Notes under the pieces: model-generated | Database searches by the model: none | The model's input: the letters and a program-made list of their open reading frames with translations, nothing else | Told to the model about the DNA's origin: nothing | NCBI GenBank assembly: GCA_045655105.1 | Contig: JAZOOQ010000057.1 | Location: forward strand, 1 to 17,267 | Direction: 5' to 3' | DNA from: RGIG4140 sp045655105 | GTDB lineage: Bacteria > Pseudomonadota > Alphaproteobacteria > CAAHEQ01 > UBA3637 | DNA length: 17,267 nucleotides | Program-made: the position numbers and the translations under genes | Shown: one piece after another, positions 7,716 to 14,467 of the stretch | Position numbering within the stretch: the first letter of the stretch is position 1 | Layout: each line of letters starts with the position of its first letter

Positions 7716-8456
7716 TTAACCTCGTATAAATTTAATAAACATGAAAATATTTGATATAAAAATGATAATTCCGATTAAGAAACATAAAATTCTAGGATTA
7801 ATCTTTTGAATGATAAAAACAGCCAAGGGGGCTGCTAAAACGCCGCCAAGGATAAGACCTGTTACAATGCTTAAAGATTTAAATCCAAGAACAGAAAAAA
7901 AGACAATTGATTGAGTTAAAGTCACAAAAAATTCTGCACTATTAACCGTTCCGATTGTTTTGGTGATTTTTTTTGATTGACCAATAAGTGAGCCATTCAC
8001 AATTGGTCCCCATCCACCGCCGCAAAGAGCATCGCAAAAGCCACCCAAAAATCCAATAGATGATAACCATTTGATTCTTTTTTTATGTTTAAAATTATTA
8101 AGGGCTTTTCTCATTAAAGAAATTCCAATTATAATTAAATAAATCGTGATAAAGGGTTGAATAAAATCTTGTTTAACAAAAGATAAGCAAATAGCACCCA
8201 TAAGGCCACCAATTATGCCAGAAAAAACAATTTTTTTTAAAAGTTTAAAGTCAATGTTTTTGATCTTTAAGTGAGAAAGAGCAGAGGCGGCTGTTGTGAA
8301 AATTTCAGAAAAGTGAATGCTTGCACTGATTTGAAGAGCAGGAATGCCCATAACAGTTAAAATAGAGGCCACAATAGTGCCATATGCCATTCCAATACAG
8401 CCATCAATTAAATTTGCGCAAAAACCAATAAGAATAAAACTAATTAATTCTTCCAT
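7716..8456 (-). CDS. TauE/SafE (TSUP) family anion transporter, probably for sulfate or a related sulfur anion
   Basis: This 246-residue protein is nearly all hydrophobic, with about seven to eight inner-membrane segments. It has the two-fold pseudo-repeat of the TSUP family: GFCANLIDGCIGMAYG at 11-26 opens the first half and GGFCDALCGGGWGP at 138-151 opens the second. Family members carry sulfite, sulfoacetate, sulfate or other sulfur anions in either direction, and sequence alone does not fix substrate or direction. Placement between assT and cysDN favours sulfate uptake feeding ATP sulfurylase. Export of a sulfur compound towards the periplasmic sulfotransferase is the alternative. Its ATG overlaps the assT stop by one base (TAATG), and AGGAAG inside the end of assT serves as ribosome site. 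Coupling to assT is therefore likely. Confidence 0.9.
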   Translation of the reverse strand: MEELISFILIGFCANLIDGCIGMAYGTIVASILTVMGIPALQISASIHFSEIFTTAASALSHLKIKNIDFKLLKKIVFSGIIGGLMGAICLSFVKQDFIQPFITIYLIIIGISLMRKALNNFKHKKRIKWLSSIGFLGGFCDALCGGGWGPIVNGSLIGQSKKITKTIGTVNSAEFFVTLTQSIVFFSVLGFKSLSIVTGLILGGVLAAPLAVFIIQKINPRILCFLIGIIIFISNIFMFIKFIRG

Positions 8457-9991
8457 TATTTTTCTTCCTTAGGATAGAATGAAAAATCTTGAATACCATA
8501 AAAATATGTTTCGCCACCACGATAAATAACGGCATCAAAGAGTTTTTCTTTTGTTTTTAAATCAAATCGAAGTAAGCGCCCAGTTCCCCAACCAATTTGT
8601 TCATTATCAAGAACAACGCTGGCATAAACACTTACATTATTCGTATCTGTGTTATATATAACGCTGCTGCCAGATGCAGAATAAAATGGTAAAGGCATAA
8701 ACCAAATAGTTTGAATGGTTTTCTTTTGGGAATCAATTTTATAAACTTGAGCATTTGAGTGAGGTGTTGTGACCAAATTTTTATCATAAACGGAACCAGA
8801 GTTATCAAATACACTGATATGTCCTTCTTTTGTTATTTTGCCATCATGAGTTTTTGTTGGCCATTTGAAATCATCTGATTTTAAAGATCCTTCTTGATGT
8901 TTTAAAGAGAGGGGGTGTCCTTTTGAATCTAGTGCTGTTAATAATTTATCTTCTAATGATGGACCTTGGCCATTTCTTCCCGATTTTTCAAATCCTTTGT
9001 GGGCGGATAAAATAAAAATAGGTTCTTTTGTTGTTTCATGAATTTTGGCAAGGCCTGCATGTCTGCAAGATATTAAAATACCATTATCTGCTTCATCATA
9101 GGCAACAGAATTGATATGGCACCAATTATTAAGTCCATAATTTTGCGTATCTGATTTAATGATAACAGATCGATCTGGATTTAAAATTTCGGCCAAATCA
9201 ATCACATTAACGGTTTTTCCCGTATGATAATCAATTTCAATAATAAATTCGCGTTGTGTTTGAGCCTCTTTTTGATTAAATAAGGCTTTTTGATTGGTAA
9301 AAGAACCAATAACTAAAAAGTTTTTATTTGGTTTTTGTGTTAAACCATGAGTAAAGGAAACAAAATTTTCAGGGTAGGTATAGGTTTGTTTTTTTTGTCC
9401 TAATAAATCATAACGGATCAGTCCTAAATTTCTATCTTCAGCAATAAGTTCACCATTCATATAATAAAGCATTTCAAAATCGCTTTTAAAACTCATACGA
9501 ATATGCCCATCTTCATCAAAAACAATCCCATCGTGAATGTAATGAAAAATATTTTGAGTATCTTTTTTTTCTTTAACAATATAAAGAGCCCTTTTTGTGA
9601 CTTTAGGTGTTTGAATGGTTATAATTTGAGTTTGTTTTTCTTTATTTTTATTGGTTGCTTCAATTTTAATTTTATTTGACGCGTTGGCATATAATCCTAA
9701 AACGGGCAATGAGTGTTCTATTTTAAAGTCATTAAAAGAATGGGTAATTGAGGAAGTTCCATCTTGTTTTAATAAGGATAATTTAATGGATGTTTCTTCT
9801 TCTGTTGAAAATTTTAATAAAGCAGATAGTTCATTTCTTCCAAAAGGATTGGTAATAATTAATGGTTCTTCTAACGAATAAGCCATTTCTTCATATTGAG
9901 CGTTGATTTGATTTAAACGTTCTTTATCATTTTGAACAGCAAAAGCATTTAGCGATGAAAATAAAAGCATAAAAAATAAAAAACGTTTCAT
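8456..9991 (-). CDS. assT: Periplasmic aryl-sulfate sulfotransferase (AssT/ASST)
   Basis: ASST moves a sulfo group from one phenolic sulfate to another phenol in the periplasm without PAPS, through a sulfo-histidine intermediate. The 511 residues begin with a signal peptide (MKRFLFFMLLFSSLNAFA). An N-terminal Ig-like part with the family landmark NPFGRNELSALLKF at 48-61 follows, then a beta-propeller. Catalytic residues can be matched by motif and spacing to the E. coli enzyme: His215 (FTHG), His292 (WCHINS), Arg310 (SCRH, 18 residues later, as in E. coli), and His382 (TKTHDG followed by ISVFDNSG) as the nucleophile. The only two mature cysteines, 291 and 309, are next to catalytic positions. 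The start at 9991 is chosen over the in-frame ATG at 10015 because AAGAAAGG lies eight bases before it and the signal peptide then starts cleanly. The natural donor and acceptor are unknown. Confidence 0.9.
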   Translation of the reverse strand: MKRFLFFMLLFSSLNAFAVQNDKERLNQINAQYEEMAYSLEEPLIITNPFGRNELSALLKFSTEEETSIKLSLLKQDGTSSITHSFNDFKIEHSLPVLGLYANASNKIKIEATNKNKEKQTQIITIQTPKVTKRALYIVKEKKDTQNIFHYIHDGIVFDEDGHIRMSFKSDFEMLYYMNGELIAEDRNLGLIRYDLLGQKKQTYTYPENFVSFTHGLTQKPNKNFLVIGSFTNQKALFNQKEAQTQREFIIEIDYHTGKTVNVIDLAEILNPDRSVIIKSDTQNYGLNNWCHINSVAYDEADNGILISCRHAGLAKIHETTKEPIFILSAHKGFEKSGRNGQGPSLEDKLLTALDSKGHPLSLKHQEGSLKSDDFKWPTKTHDGKITKEGHISVFDNSGSVYDKNLVTTPHSNAQVYKIDSQKKTIQTIWFMPLPFYSASGSSVIYNTDTNNVSVYASVVLDNEQIGWGTGRLLRFDLKTKEKLFDAVIYRGGETYFYGIQDFSFYPKEEK

Positions 9992-9996
9992 TATGA

Positions 9997-10602
9997 TTAC
10001 CTTTCTTGAATACATAAGCTTTGGGCGGTTGAGGCATTATTTTTATCTGTGTGATAAATTGTTGCGTCATTTAGGTCAACATAATAAGCTTTTTCAGTTC
10101 CTTTTATTTCCTCGAGCCAGAAAAAACCGCGATGTCCATATTCCTTTTTGATAGGATAAAAAAATTGATTATCTAAACATCCTAAACCTGTGTTTGTGCA
10201 GTTGAAATCTTTTCTGGTTGCCAAACGAAAGTTTTTTCCAATTTGCGTGCAAAATGAACTGGCTGTTGAATGCGAAAATAGCTCGGTTGATAAAACAAAA
10301 ACTTTTTTGTTGATTGTAATTGGTTTATAAAATCTTTTATGATTGTTGTTTTTTATAGTGTGGGGGAAGATAGCATAATCTGCCGAAATATGAGATGTTT
10401 TTATATTGCAATATCTACCTTCATAATTTTCAAAACAAATACAAGCGCCGCTCCAAGAACCAGCGTATCCGTTTAAGCAACGTGAAGGATCGAATTTTTC
10501 TTTTTCAGACAAATCCATTAATTTATTTTTTTCTTGAGGAAAAAATAATGGTAATGCCACAATAAGAATAAAAAAAACAAAATATGTGAAAAATTTTTTC
10601 AT
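9997..10602 (-). CDS. Exported or anchored EGF-like, cysteine-rich protein, first gene of the sulfation operon
   Basis: The 201-residue product has one hydrophobic segment at 4-21, either a signal anchor or a signal peptide, so the rest faces the periplasm or outside. Residues 42-65 contain an exact EGF-like signature, C-x-C-x5-G-x2-C, at Cys54-Cys65, with Cys42 upstream. A second cysteine-bearing domain at about 96-198 has 'TASSFCTQIG..FRLATRKDF', an aromatic GFFWLEE patch and a final 'AQSLC'. That layout recalls C-type-lectin-like folds, but I cannot assign a family. The eight cysteines are even in number, which fits disulfides in an oxidising compartment. GGGAGC precedes the ATG at five bases. 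The stop is only five bases before assT and its end carries the assT ribosome site, so the two are coupled. Being first and exported, it may be an acceptor, a binding partner or a cell-surface lectin. Confidence 0.72.
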   Translation of the reverse strand: MKKFFTYFVFFILIVALPLFFPQEKNKLMDLSEKEKFDPSRCLNGYAGSWSGACICFENYEGRYCNIKTSHISADYAIFPHTIKNNNHKRFYKPITINKKVFVLSTELFSHSTASSFCTQIGKNFRLATRKDFNCTNTGLGCLDNQFFYPIKKEYGHRGFFWLEEIKGTEKAYYVDLNDATIYHTDKNNASTAQSLCIQER

Positions 10603-10624
10603 ATTTAGCTCCCAATTGCATAGA

Positions 10625-10653
10625 ATGCTAATCCAATTAGGGTGAATTGTAAA
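10625..10653 (-). promoter_or_regulatory. Predicted promoter of the six-gene sulfation operon
   Basis: On the minus strand TTTACA (10653-10648) and TAGCAT (10630-10625) are 17 bases apart. The start of transcription would be near 10618, about 16 bases before the first gene's start codon at 10602, with GGGAGC between. The -35 hexamer is the same TTTACA as in the strong promoter at 4974-4979. The -10 is weaker, so an activator may be needed. I see no clear operator repeat. Confidence 0.5.
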
Positions 10654-10675
10654 GGATAAAATAAAAAAATTTTTG

Positions 10676-10704
10676 TTGATTTTAATAAATGGATGATATA
10701 TAAA
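10676..10704 (+). promoter_or_regulatory. Predicted promoter for rnd-kdsD-lptCA-lptB, divergent from the sulfation operon
   Basis: TTGATT at 10676-10681 and TATAAA at 10699-10704 are 17 bases apart. A second -10-like TATAAT at 10718-10723 lies closer to the start codon but has no good -35. The region is very AT-rich, so the exact promoter is uncertain. Nothing else in the 134-base divergent gap (10603-10736) looks coding. Confidence 0.4.
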
Positions 10705-10736
10705 GATAGGATATTATTATAATAAATAGGATGTAT

Positions 10737-11348
10737 ATGACTCAAATATATGTTTTTAAAGGCGATTTGCCTGATAGTATTTCTTTTAAAGAGATGGTTG
10801 CTGTTGATACTGAAACCATGGGTTTAAATTTAAAGCGCGATCGGCTTTGTTTAGTGCAGCTTTCTGATGGTTTGGGGAATGCTTATTTGGTTCAAATTAT
10901 CAAAGGAATTGATTGTCCAAATTTAAAAAGAGTGTTAACAGATAAAAATATTTTGAAAATTTTTCATTTTGCTCGTTTTGATGTGGCAAAGATTTTAAAT
11001 GATTTAAATGTTGAAGTGGCGCCTGTTTATTGCACGAAGATTGCCTCAAAGCTTTCAAGAACATCAAGTCCTTCTCATAGTTTGAAATCATTATGTTTTG
11101 ATTTATTAAATGTGGTGTTGGAAAAAGAACAACAAACTTCTGATTGGGGATGCGAAGAGCTTTCCAAGGCTCAACAAAGTTATGCGGCTAATGATGTTCT
11201 TTATTTGCATCAGTTAAAAGAAAAATTAGATGGTTTGCTTCAAAGAGAAGGGCGCTATGATTTAGCATTAGAATGTTTTTCATTTTTAGGAACAAGAGCT
11301 AAACTTGATCTGCTTTCATTTGATGAACCAGATATTTTTACTCATTAA
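10737..11348 (+). CDS. rnd: Ribonuclease D, short form (DEDDy 3'-5' exoribonuclease)
   Basis: RNase D trims 3' ends of tRNA and other small RNAs in the cytoplasm. This 203-residue form consists of the exonuclease domain alone and lacks the HRDC domains of E. coli RNase D. Short rnd genes of this kind are common in Alphaproteobacteria. Catalytic residues are visible: Exo I D24-T-E26 in VAVDTETMGL, Exo II D82 in HFARFDVAKI, and Exo III Y149 and D153 in SYAANDVLYL. The start at 10737 is preferred over the ATG at 10731 because the AATAGG ribosome site is six bases before 10737 but directly abuts 10731. It is followed after 12 bases by kdsD. This rnd-kdsD-lpt order is recurrent in Alphaproteobacteria and supports the class-level assignment. 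Confidence 0.92.
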   Translation: MTQIYVFKGDLPDSISFKEMVAVDTETMGLNLKRDRLCLVQLSDGLGNAYLVQIIKGIDCPNLKRVLTDKNILKIFHFARFDVAKILNDLNVEVAPVYCTKIASKLSRTSSPSHSLKSLCFDLLNVVLEKEQQTSDWGCEELSKAQQSYAANDVLYLHQLKEKLDGLLQREGRYDLALECFSFLGTRAKLDLLSFDEPDIFTH

Positions 11349-11360
11349 AAGGAGCGGTAA

Positions 11361-12332
11361 ATGACAAAAGAAGAATTGATTCAAAGTGCCTATCAAGTGA
11401 TTGATAAAGAAATCAAGGGATTAGAAATTTTAAAACAATCATTTTCTGATGCGTTTGTTCAAGCTGTTGAAAAGATGATGGCTGTGAAAGGTCGAATTAT
11501 CATATCTGGTATGGGAAAAAGTGGACATATCGGTCAAAAAATTGCAGCGACATTAGCATCAACAGGAACGCCAGCATTTTTTGTTCACCCAGGGGAAGCC
11601 AGTCATGGTGATTTAGGGATGTTAACAAAAGATGATTTATTGCTTGCAATTTCAAATTCAGGGGAAAGCAAGGAAATGGCCGATATTATTTCTTATTCCA
11701 GAAGATTTGGCATTCCAATGATTGCTATCACCAGCGTGATGGATAGCACGATGTCTAAAGCTGCGGATTTAACTCTTTTGATTCCAGATAAGAAAACGGC
11801 TCCTGAAGCATGTCCACTTGGGTTGGCTCCAACAACTTCAACAACAACAACTTTGGCACTTGGAGATGCGTTGGCTGTTGCTTTGATTGAACAAAAGGGG
11901 TTTTCTGCCGAGGAATTTAGGGATCGCCATCCTGGTGGAAAATTAGGTAATGTGTTGCTAAGAGCTCGTGATTTGATGGTGAAAGGTGAGGATATGCCTC
12001 TTGTCCCACTTCAAATGTGTATGTCTGAAGCGCTTGTGATTATGACGGCAAAAAGCTGGGGTTGCTTAGGTGTAACAGATGAAAATGGCACATTGGTTGG
12101 TATGATCACGGATGGGGATTTACGTCGTCATATGGGAAATGATTTGATTAATAAAACCGCTGGCGATATTATGACCAGAAACCCCAAAACAGTTATTGGT
12201 GATTTATTATGTGTTGAAGTTTTAAGATTGATGAATGAAAAAATGATCACCAATTTATTCGTTGTTGATGCAGAAATGAAACCGCTGGGATTGTTAACAA
12301 TGCATTTGTTATTGCAAATGGGTGTTGCTTAA
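11361..12332 (+). CDS. kdsD: D-arabinose 5-phosphate isomerase (KdsD/KpsF family)
   Basis: This enzyme interconverts ribulose 5-phosphate and arabinose 5-phosphate, the first step to Kdo of the LPS inner core, in the cytoplasm. The 323 residues are full length. A SIS domain at about 30-190 carries SGMGKSGHIG at 49-58, the family block HPGEASHGDLGM at 76-87, ISNSGESKE at 97-105 and FRDRHPGGKLG at 186-196. Two CBS domains follow at about 205-260 (MITDGDLRRH at 248-257) and 268-321. AAAGGAG precedes the ATG by a suitable distance. It sits directly before the LPS transport genes, so supply of Kdo precursor and LPS export are made together. The two-CBS form is the housekeeping type. A capsule-linked KpsF paralogue is the alternative, but no capsule genes are nearby. 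Confidence 0.94.
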   Translation: MTKEELIQSAYQVIDKEIKGLEILKQSFSDAFVQAVEKMMAVKGRIIISGMGKSGHIGQKIAATLASTGTPAFFVHPGEASHGDLGMLTKDDLLLAISNSGESKEMADIISYSRRFGIPMIAITSVMDSTMSKAADLTLLIPDKKTAPEACPLGLAPTTSTTTTLALGDALAVALIEQKGFSAEEFRDRHPGGKLGNVLLRARDLMVKGEDMPLVPLQMCMSEALVIMTAKSWGCLGVTDENGTLVGMITDGDLRRHMGNDLINKTAGDIMTRNPKTVIGDLLCVEVLRLMNEKMITNLFVVDAEMKPLGLLTMHLLLQMGVA

Positions 12333-12347
12333 AAAACGGGAGAGTTA

Positions 12348-13718
12348 ATGTTCACATTACGGTTGCTGAAAATAAAAATTCATTCACGACGGGTTTTCAT
12401 CTTTAAAAGATGTTTACCGATATTTGCTTTTTTATTGGCATCAATGATGATTGTTTGGCCGGCATTTGTTGAACATAAAGATAAATTTTCTGTGGCAGTG
12501 CCAAGTGTAAAAAACATTCAAGGTTCTGATGTTGATATGGAAAATGTGCGCTTTTTTTCTAAAGATAAGCGCAACAATCCAATGAATATTGTGGCTGTTT
12601 CAGTTCAAGAAATTGATCCAGAAAAAAAGATTTTGAAGTTAAATGATCCTAAAGCAACATATAAAACGGCTGATAATATTTTATTAACATCTGTAAGTTC
12701 TTATGGCTTGGCATTCCAAAATGAAAAATATCTTTATTTTGAAGATCAGATTTTATCAACAACGGATACGGGATATGAATCAATCTCTGATAAGGTTACT
12801 TATGATTATGATAAAAACACGATTTCAAGTGATTCACCGATTTTTATTAAAGGTGTTGGTGGAATGCTTCGAGCTGAAGGTTTTTTCATAACGGATAAAG
12901 GAGAAAATCTTCACTTTAAAGGAAAAACAAAAACCCTTTTGTTTGAAACTGAAAAAAAGATACCTGAAGTTAAAGAATTAACGTTTGATAAACAAGATAA
13001 ATATTTTAAAGAAAATAAAAATTCTGTGATGGTAACCAGCTCGGATGGTCTTATTATTAATCAAATGTTAAAAACAATTACAGCAAAGAAAAATGCTCAT
13101 ATTTATCAAGCTAAAGAGCATGTTAAAGCTGAAAAGATTATTTTAACGTATAAAAAAGATGTCTATAATAAAAACCAAATAGTTAAGGCTGAGGCTTATC
13201 AAAATGCCCAGGTTTTTTCTCAAAATAAAACAGCTCAAGCCGAAGAAATGGTTTTATATAAGGAAAAACAAGATATTTTAATGAATTTGAATTTGGTTCA
13301 AAATTATTATAAAGATGCAAAGGCTGATACAATTAATCAAGCTGTTGTATTGAATAAAAAGGCGCTTGTTAAAGAAGATGGATACTTGATCTTGGCAGAT
13401 AAAATGTATATTTTTTATAAAGCGCTTGATAAAAATAAATCACAGATAGATCGCATTGTTGCTGTTGGAAATGTTCAAGCATCAAATGGCAGCCAACAAA
13501 TTGAAGGCGGATATGGAATTTATAATCCAACAACAAAAATGATTGACCTTTATGATAATGTTCTGTTAAAACAAGGAAAGAGCGTTTTAAAAGGCGATTG
13601 GGCAAATTTAAATCTTGAAACAGGATTAAATACTTTAAAGCCGAAAGAAAGTGATCAAAAGCGAATTAAAGGTAGTTTAGTCGCTGAAGATTTTGAACAG
13701 GAAAGAGAGGAAAAATGA
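12348..13718 (+). CDS. lptC-lptA: LptC-LptA fusion: inner-membrane-anchored LPS transport bridge protein
   Basis: A 456-residue protein occupies the place where lptC and lptA normally lie as separate genes between kdsD and lptB. Residues 20-40 form one N-terminal membrane anchor, as in LptC. Residues about 50-200 follow LptC: 'DVDMENVRFF', then strands ending 'GGMLRAEGFFITDKGENLHFKGK'. Residues about 205-445 resemble LptA/OstA. They have 'VTSSDGLIINQMLKTITAKKNAHIYQ' from about 229, 'KAEKIILTYKK' near 260, 'QIDRIVAVGNVQASNG' near 366, and 'YNPTTKMIDLYDNVLLKQGKSVLKGDWANLNLETG' near 392, then a short 'KRIKGSL' tail. There is no internal signal peptide, so the LptA part stays tethered. LptC normally takes LPS from LptB2FG and passes it to LptA. 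Here both steps lie on one chain. Its end overlaps lptB by four bases (ATGA). Confidence 0.85.
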   Translation: MFTLRLLKIKIHSRRVFIFKRCLPIFAFLLASMMIVWPAFVEHKDKFSVAVPSVKNIQGSDVDMENVRFFSKDKRNNPMNIVAVSVQEIDPEKKILKLNDPKATYKTADNILLTSVSSYGLAFQNEKYLYFEDQILSTTDTGYESISDKVTYDYDKNTISSDSPIFIKGVGGMLRAEGFFITDKGENLHFKGKTKTLLFETEKKIPEVKELTFDKQDKYFKENKNSVMVTSSDGLIINQMLKTITAKKNAHIYQAKEHVKAEKIILTYKKDVYNKNQIVKAEAYQNAQVFSQNKTAQAEEMVLYKEKQDILMNLNLVQNYYKDAKADTINQAVVLNKKALVKEDGYLILADKMYIFYKALDKNKSQIDRIVAVGNVQASNGSQQIEGGYGIYNPTTKMIDLYDNVLLKQGKSVLKGDWANLNLETGLNTLKPKESDQKRIKGSLVAEDFEQEREEK

Positions 13719-14449
13719 TTGTGCCGCAACGAGGGCTTGTTGTAACGAATTTAAGTAAAAGTTACAAGAAGCGAACGGTTTTAAAAGATGTTTCCTTATA
13801 TGTTGAGCAGGGGGAGGCAGTTGGATTACTTGGCCCGAATGGAGCAGGGAAAACAACATCATTTTATTGTGTAACCGGGTTGATTTCTCCAAATACTGGG
13901 AAAATCACTTTAAATGGAATTGATATTACCAAGTTCCCAGTTTATAGAAGGGCTCGTTTAGGCATTGGTTATTTGCCACAAGAAGCTTCGATTTTTAGAG
14001 GGTTAAATGTTGAAGATAATATCAGAGCTGTTTTAGAAGTTGTTGAAAAAAACAAAGAAAAACGGGAACAAGAATTGGATTCTCTTTTAAAAGAATTTTC
14101 AATTGAGCATTTAAGATTTTCGCCTTCAAGAGCACTTTCTGGTGGTGAAAGACGGCGTTTAGAGATTGCAAGGGCATTGGCATCTCGTCCATCATATATT
14201 TTGTTGGATGAGCCCTTGGCTGGAATTGATCCGATTGCGGTTGGAGAGATTAAAGAGTTGGTAGCGCAACTCAAAAACAGAGGTCTTGGTGTTTTAATTA
14301 CGGATCATAATGTTCGTGAAACACTAAGTATTATTGATAGAGCCTATATTCTGCATGACGGAGTGGTGTTGAAACAGGGAACACCTGAAGAAATTATTGC
14401 TGATGAAAACGTTCGCAGAACATATTTGGGCAAAAACTTTTCTTTATAA
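13715..14449 (+). CDS. lptB: LPS export ABC transporter ATP-binding protein LptB
   Basis: LptB is the cytoplasmic ATPase that with LptF and LptG extracts LPS from the inner membrane and pushes it along LptC-LptA-LptD. The 244 residues are complete: Walker A GPNGAGKT at 40-47, Q-loop Q89 in GYLPQEASIFRGL (a block characteristic of LptB), ABC signature LSGGE at 141-145, Walker B YILLDEP at 161-167 with catalytic Glu166, and H-loop His198 in ITDHNVRET. The C-terminus has 'DENVRRTYLG'. Translation is coupled to lptCA by an ATGA overlap. In many relatives rpoN and hpf follow lptB. Here a phosphofructokinase gene follows after 18 bases. LptF, LptG, LptD and LptE must be encoded elsewhere. Confidence 0.96.
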   Translation: MIVPQRGLVVTNLSKSYKKRTVLKDVSLYVEQGEAVGLLGPNGAGKTTSFYCVTGLISPNTGKITLNGIDITKFPVYRRARLGIGYLPQEASIFRGLNVEDNIRAVLEVVEKNKEKREQELDSLLKEFSIEHLRFSPSRALSGGERRRLEIARALASRPSYILLDEPLAGIDPIAVGEIKELVAQLKNRGLGVLITDHNVRETLSIIDRAYILHDGVVLKQGTPEEIIADENVRRTYLGKNFSL

Positions 14450-14467
14450 ATAAATAGTGAGGAATTT

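Noticed and set aside
9992..10015. Earlier AssT start at 10015
   Set aside because: It overlaps the end of the upstream gene, puts charged residues before the signal peptide, and the ribosome site lies downstream of it.
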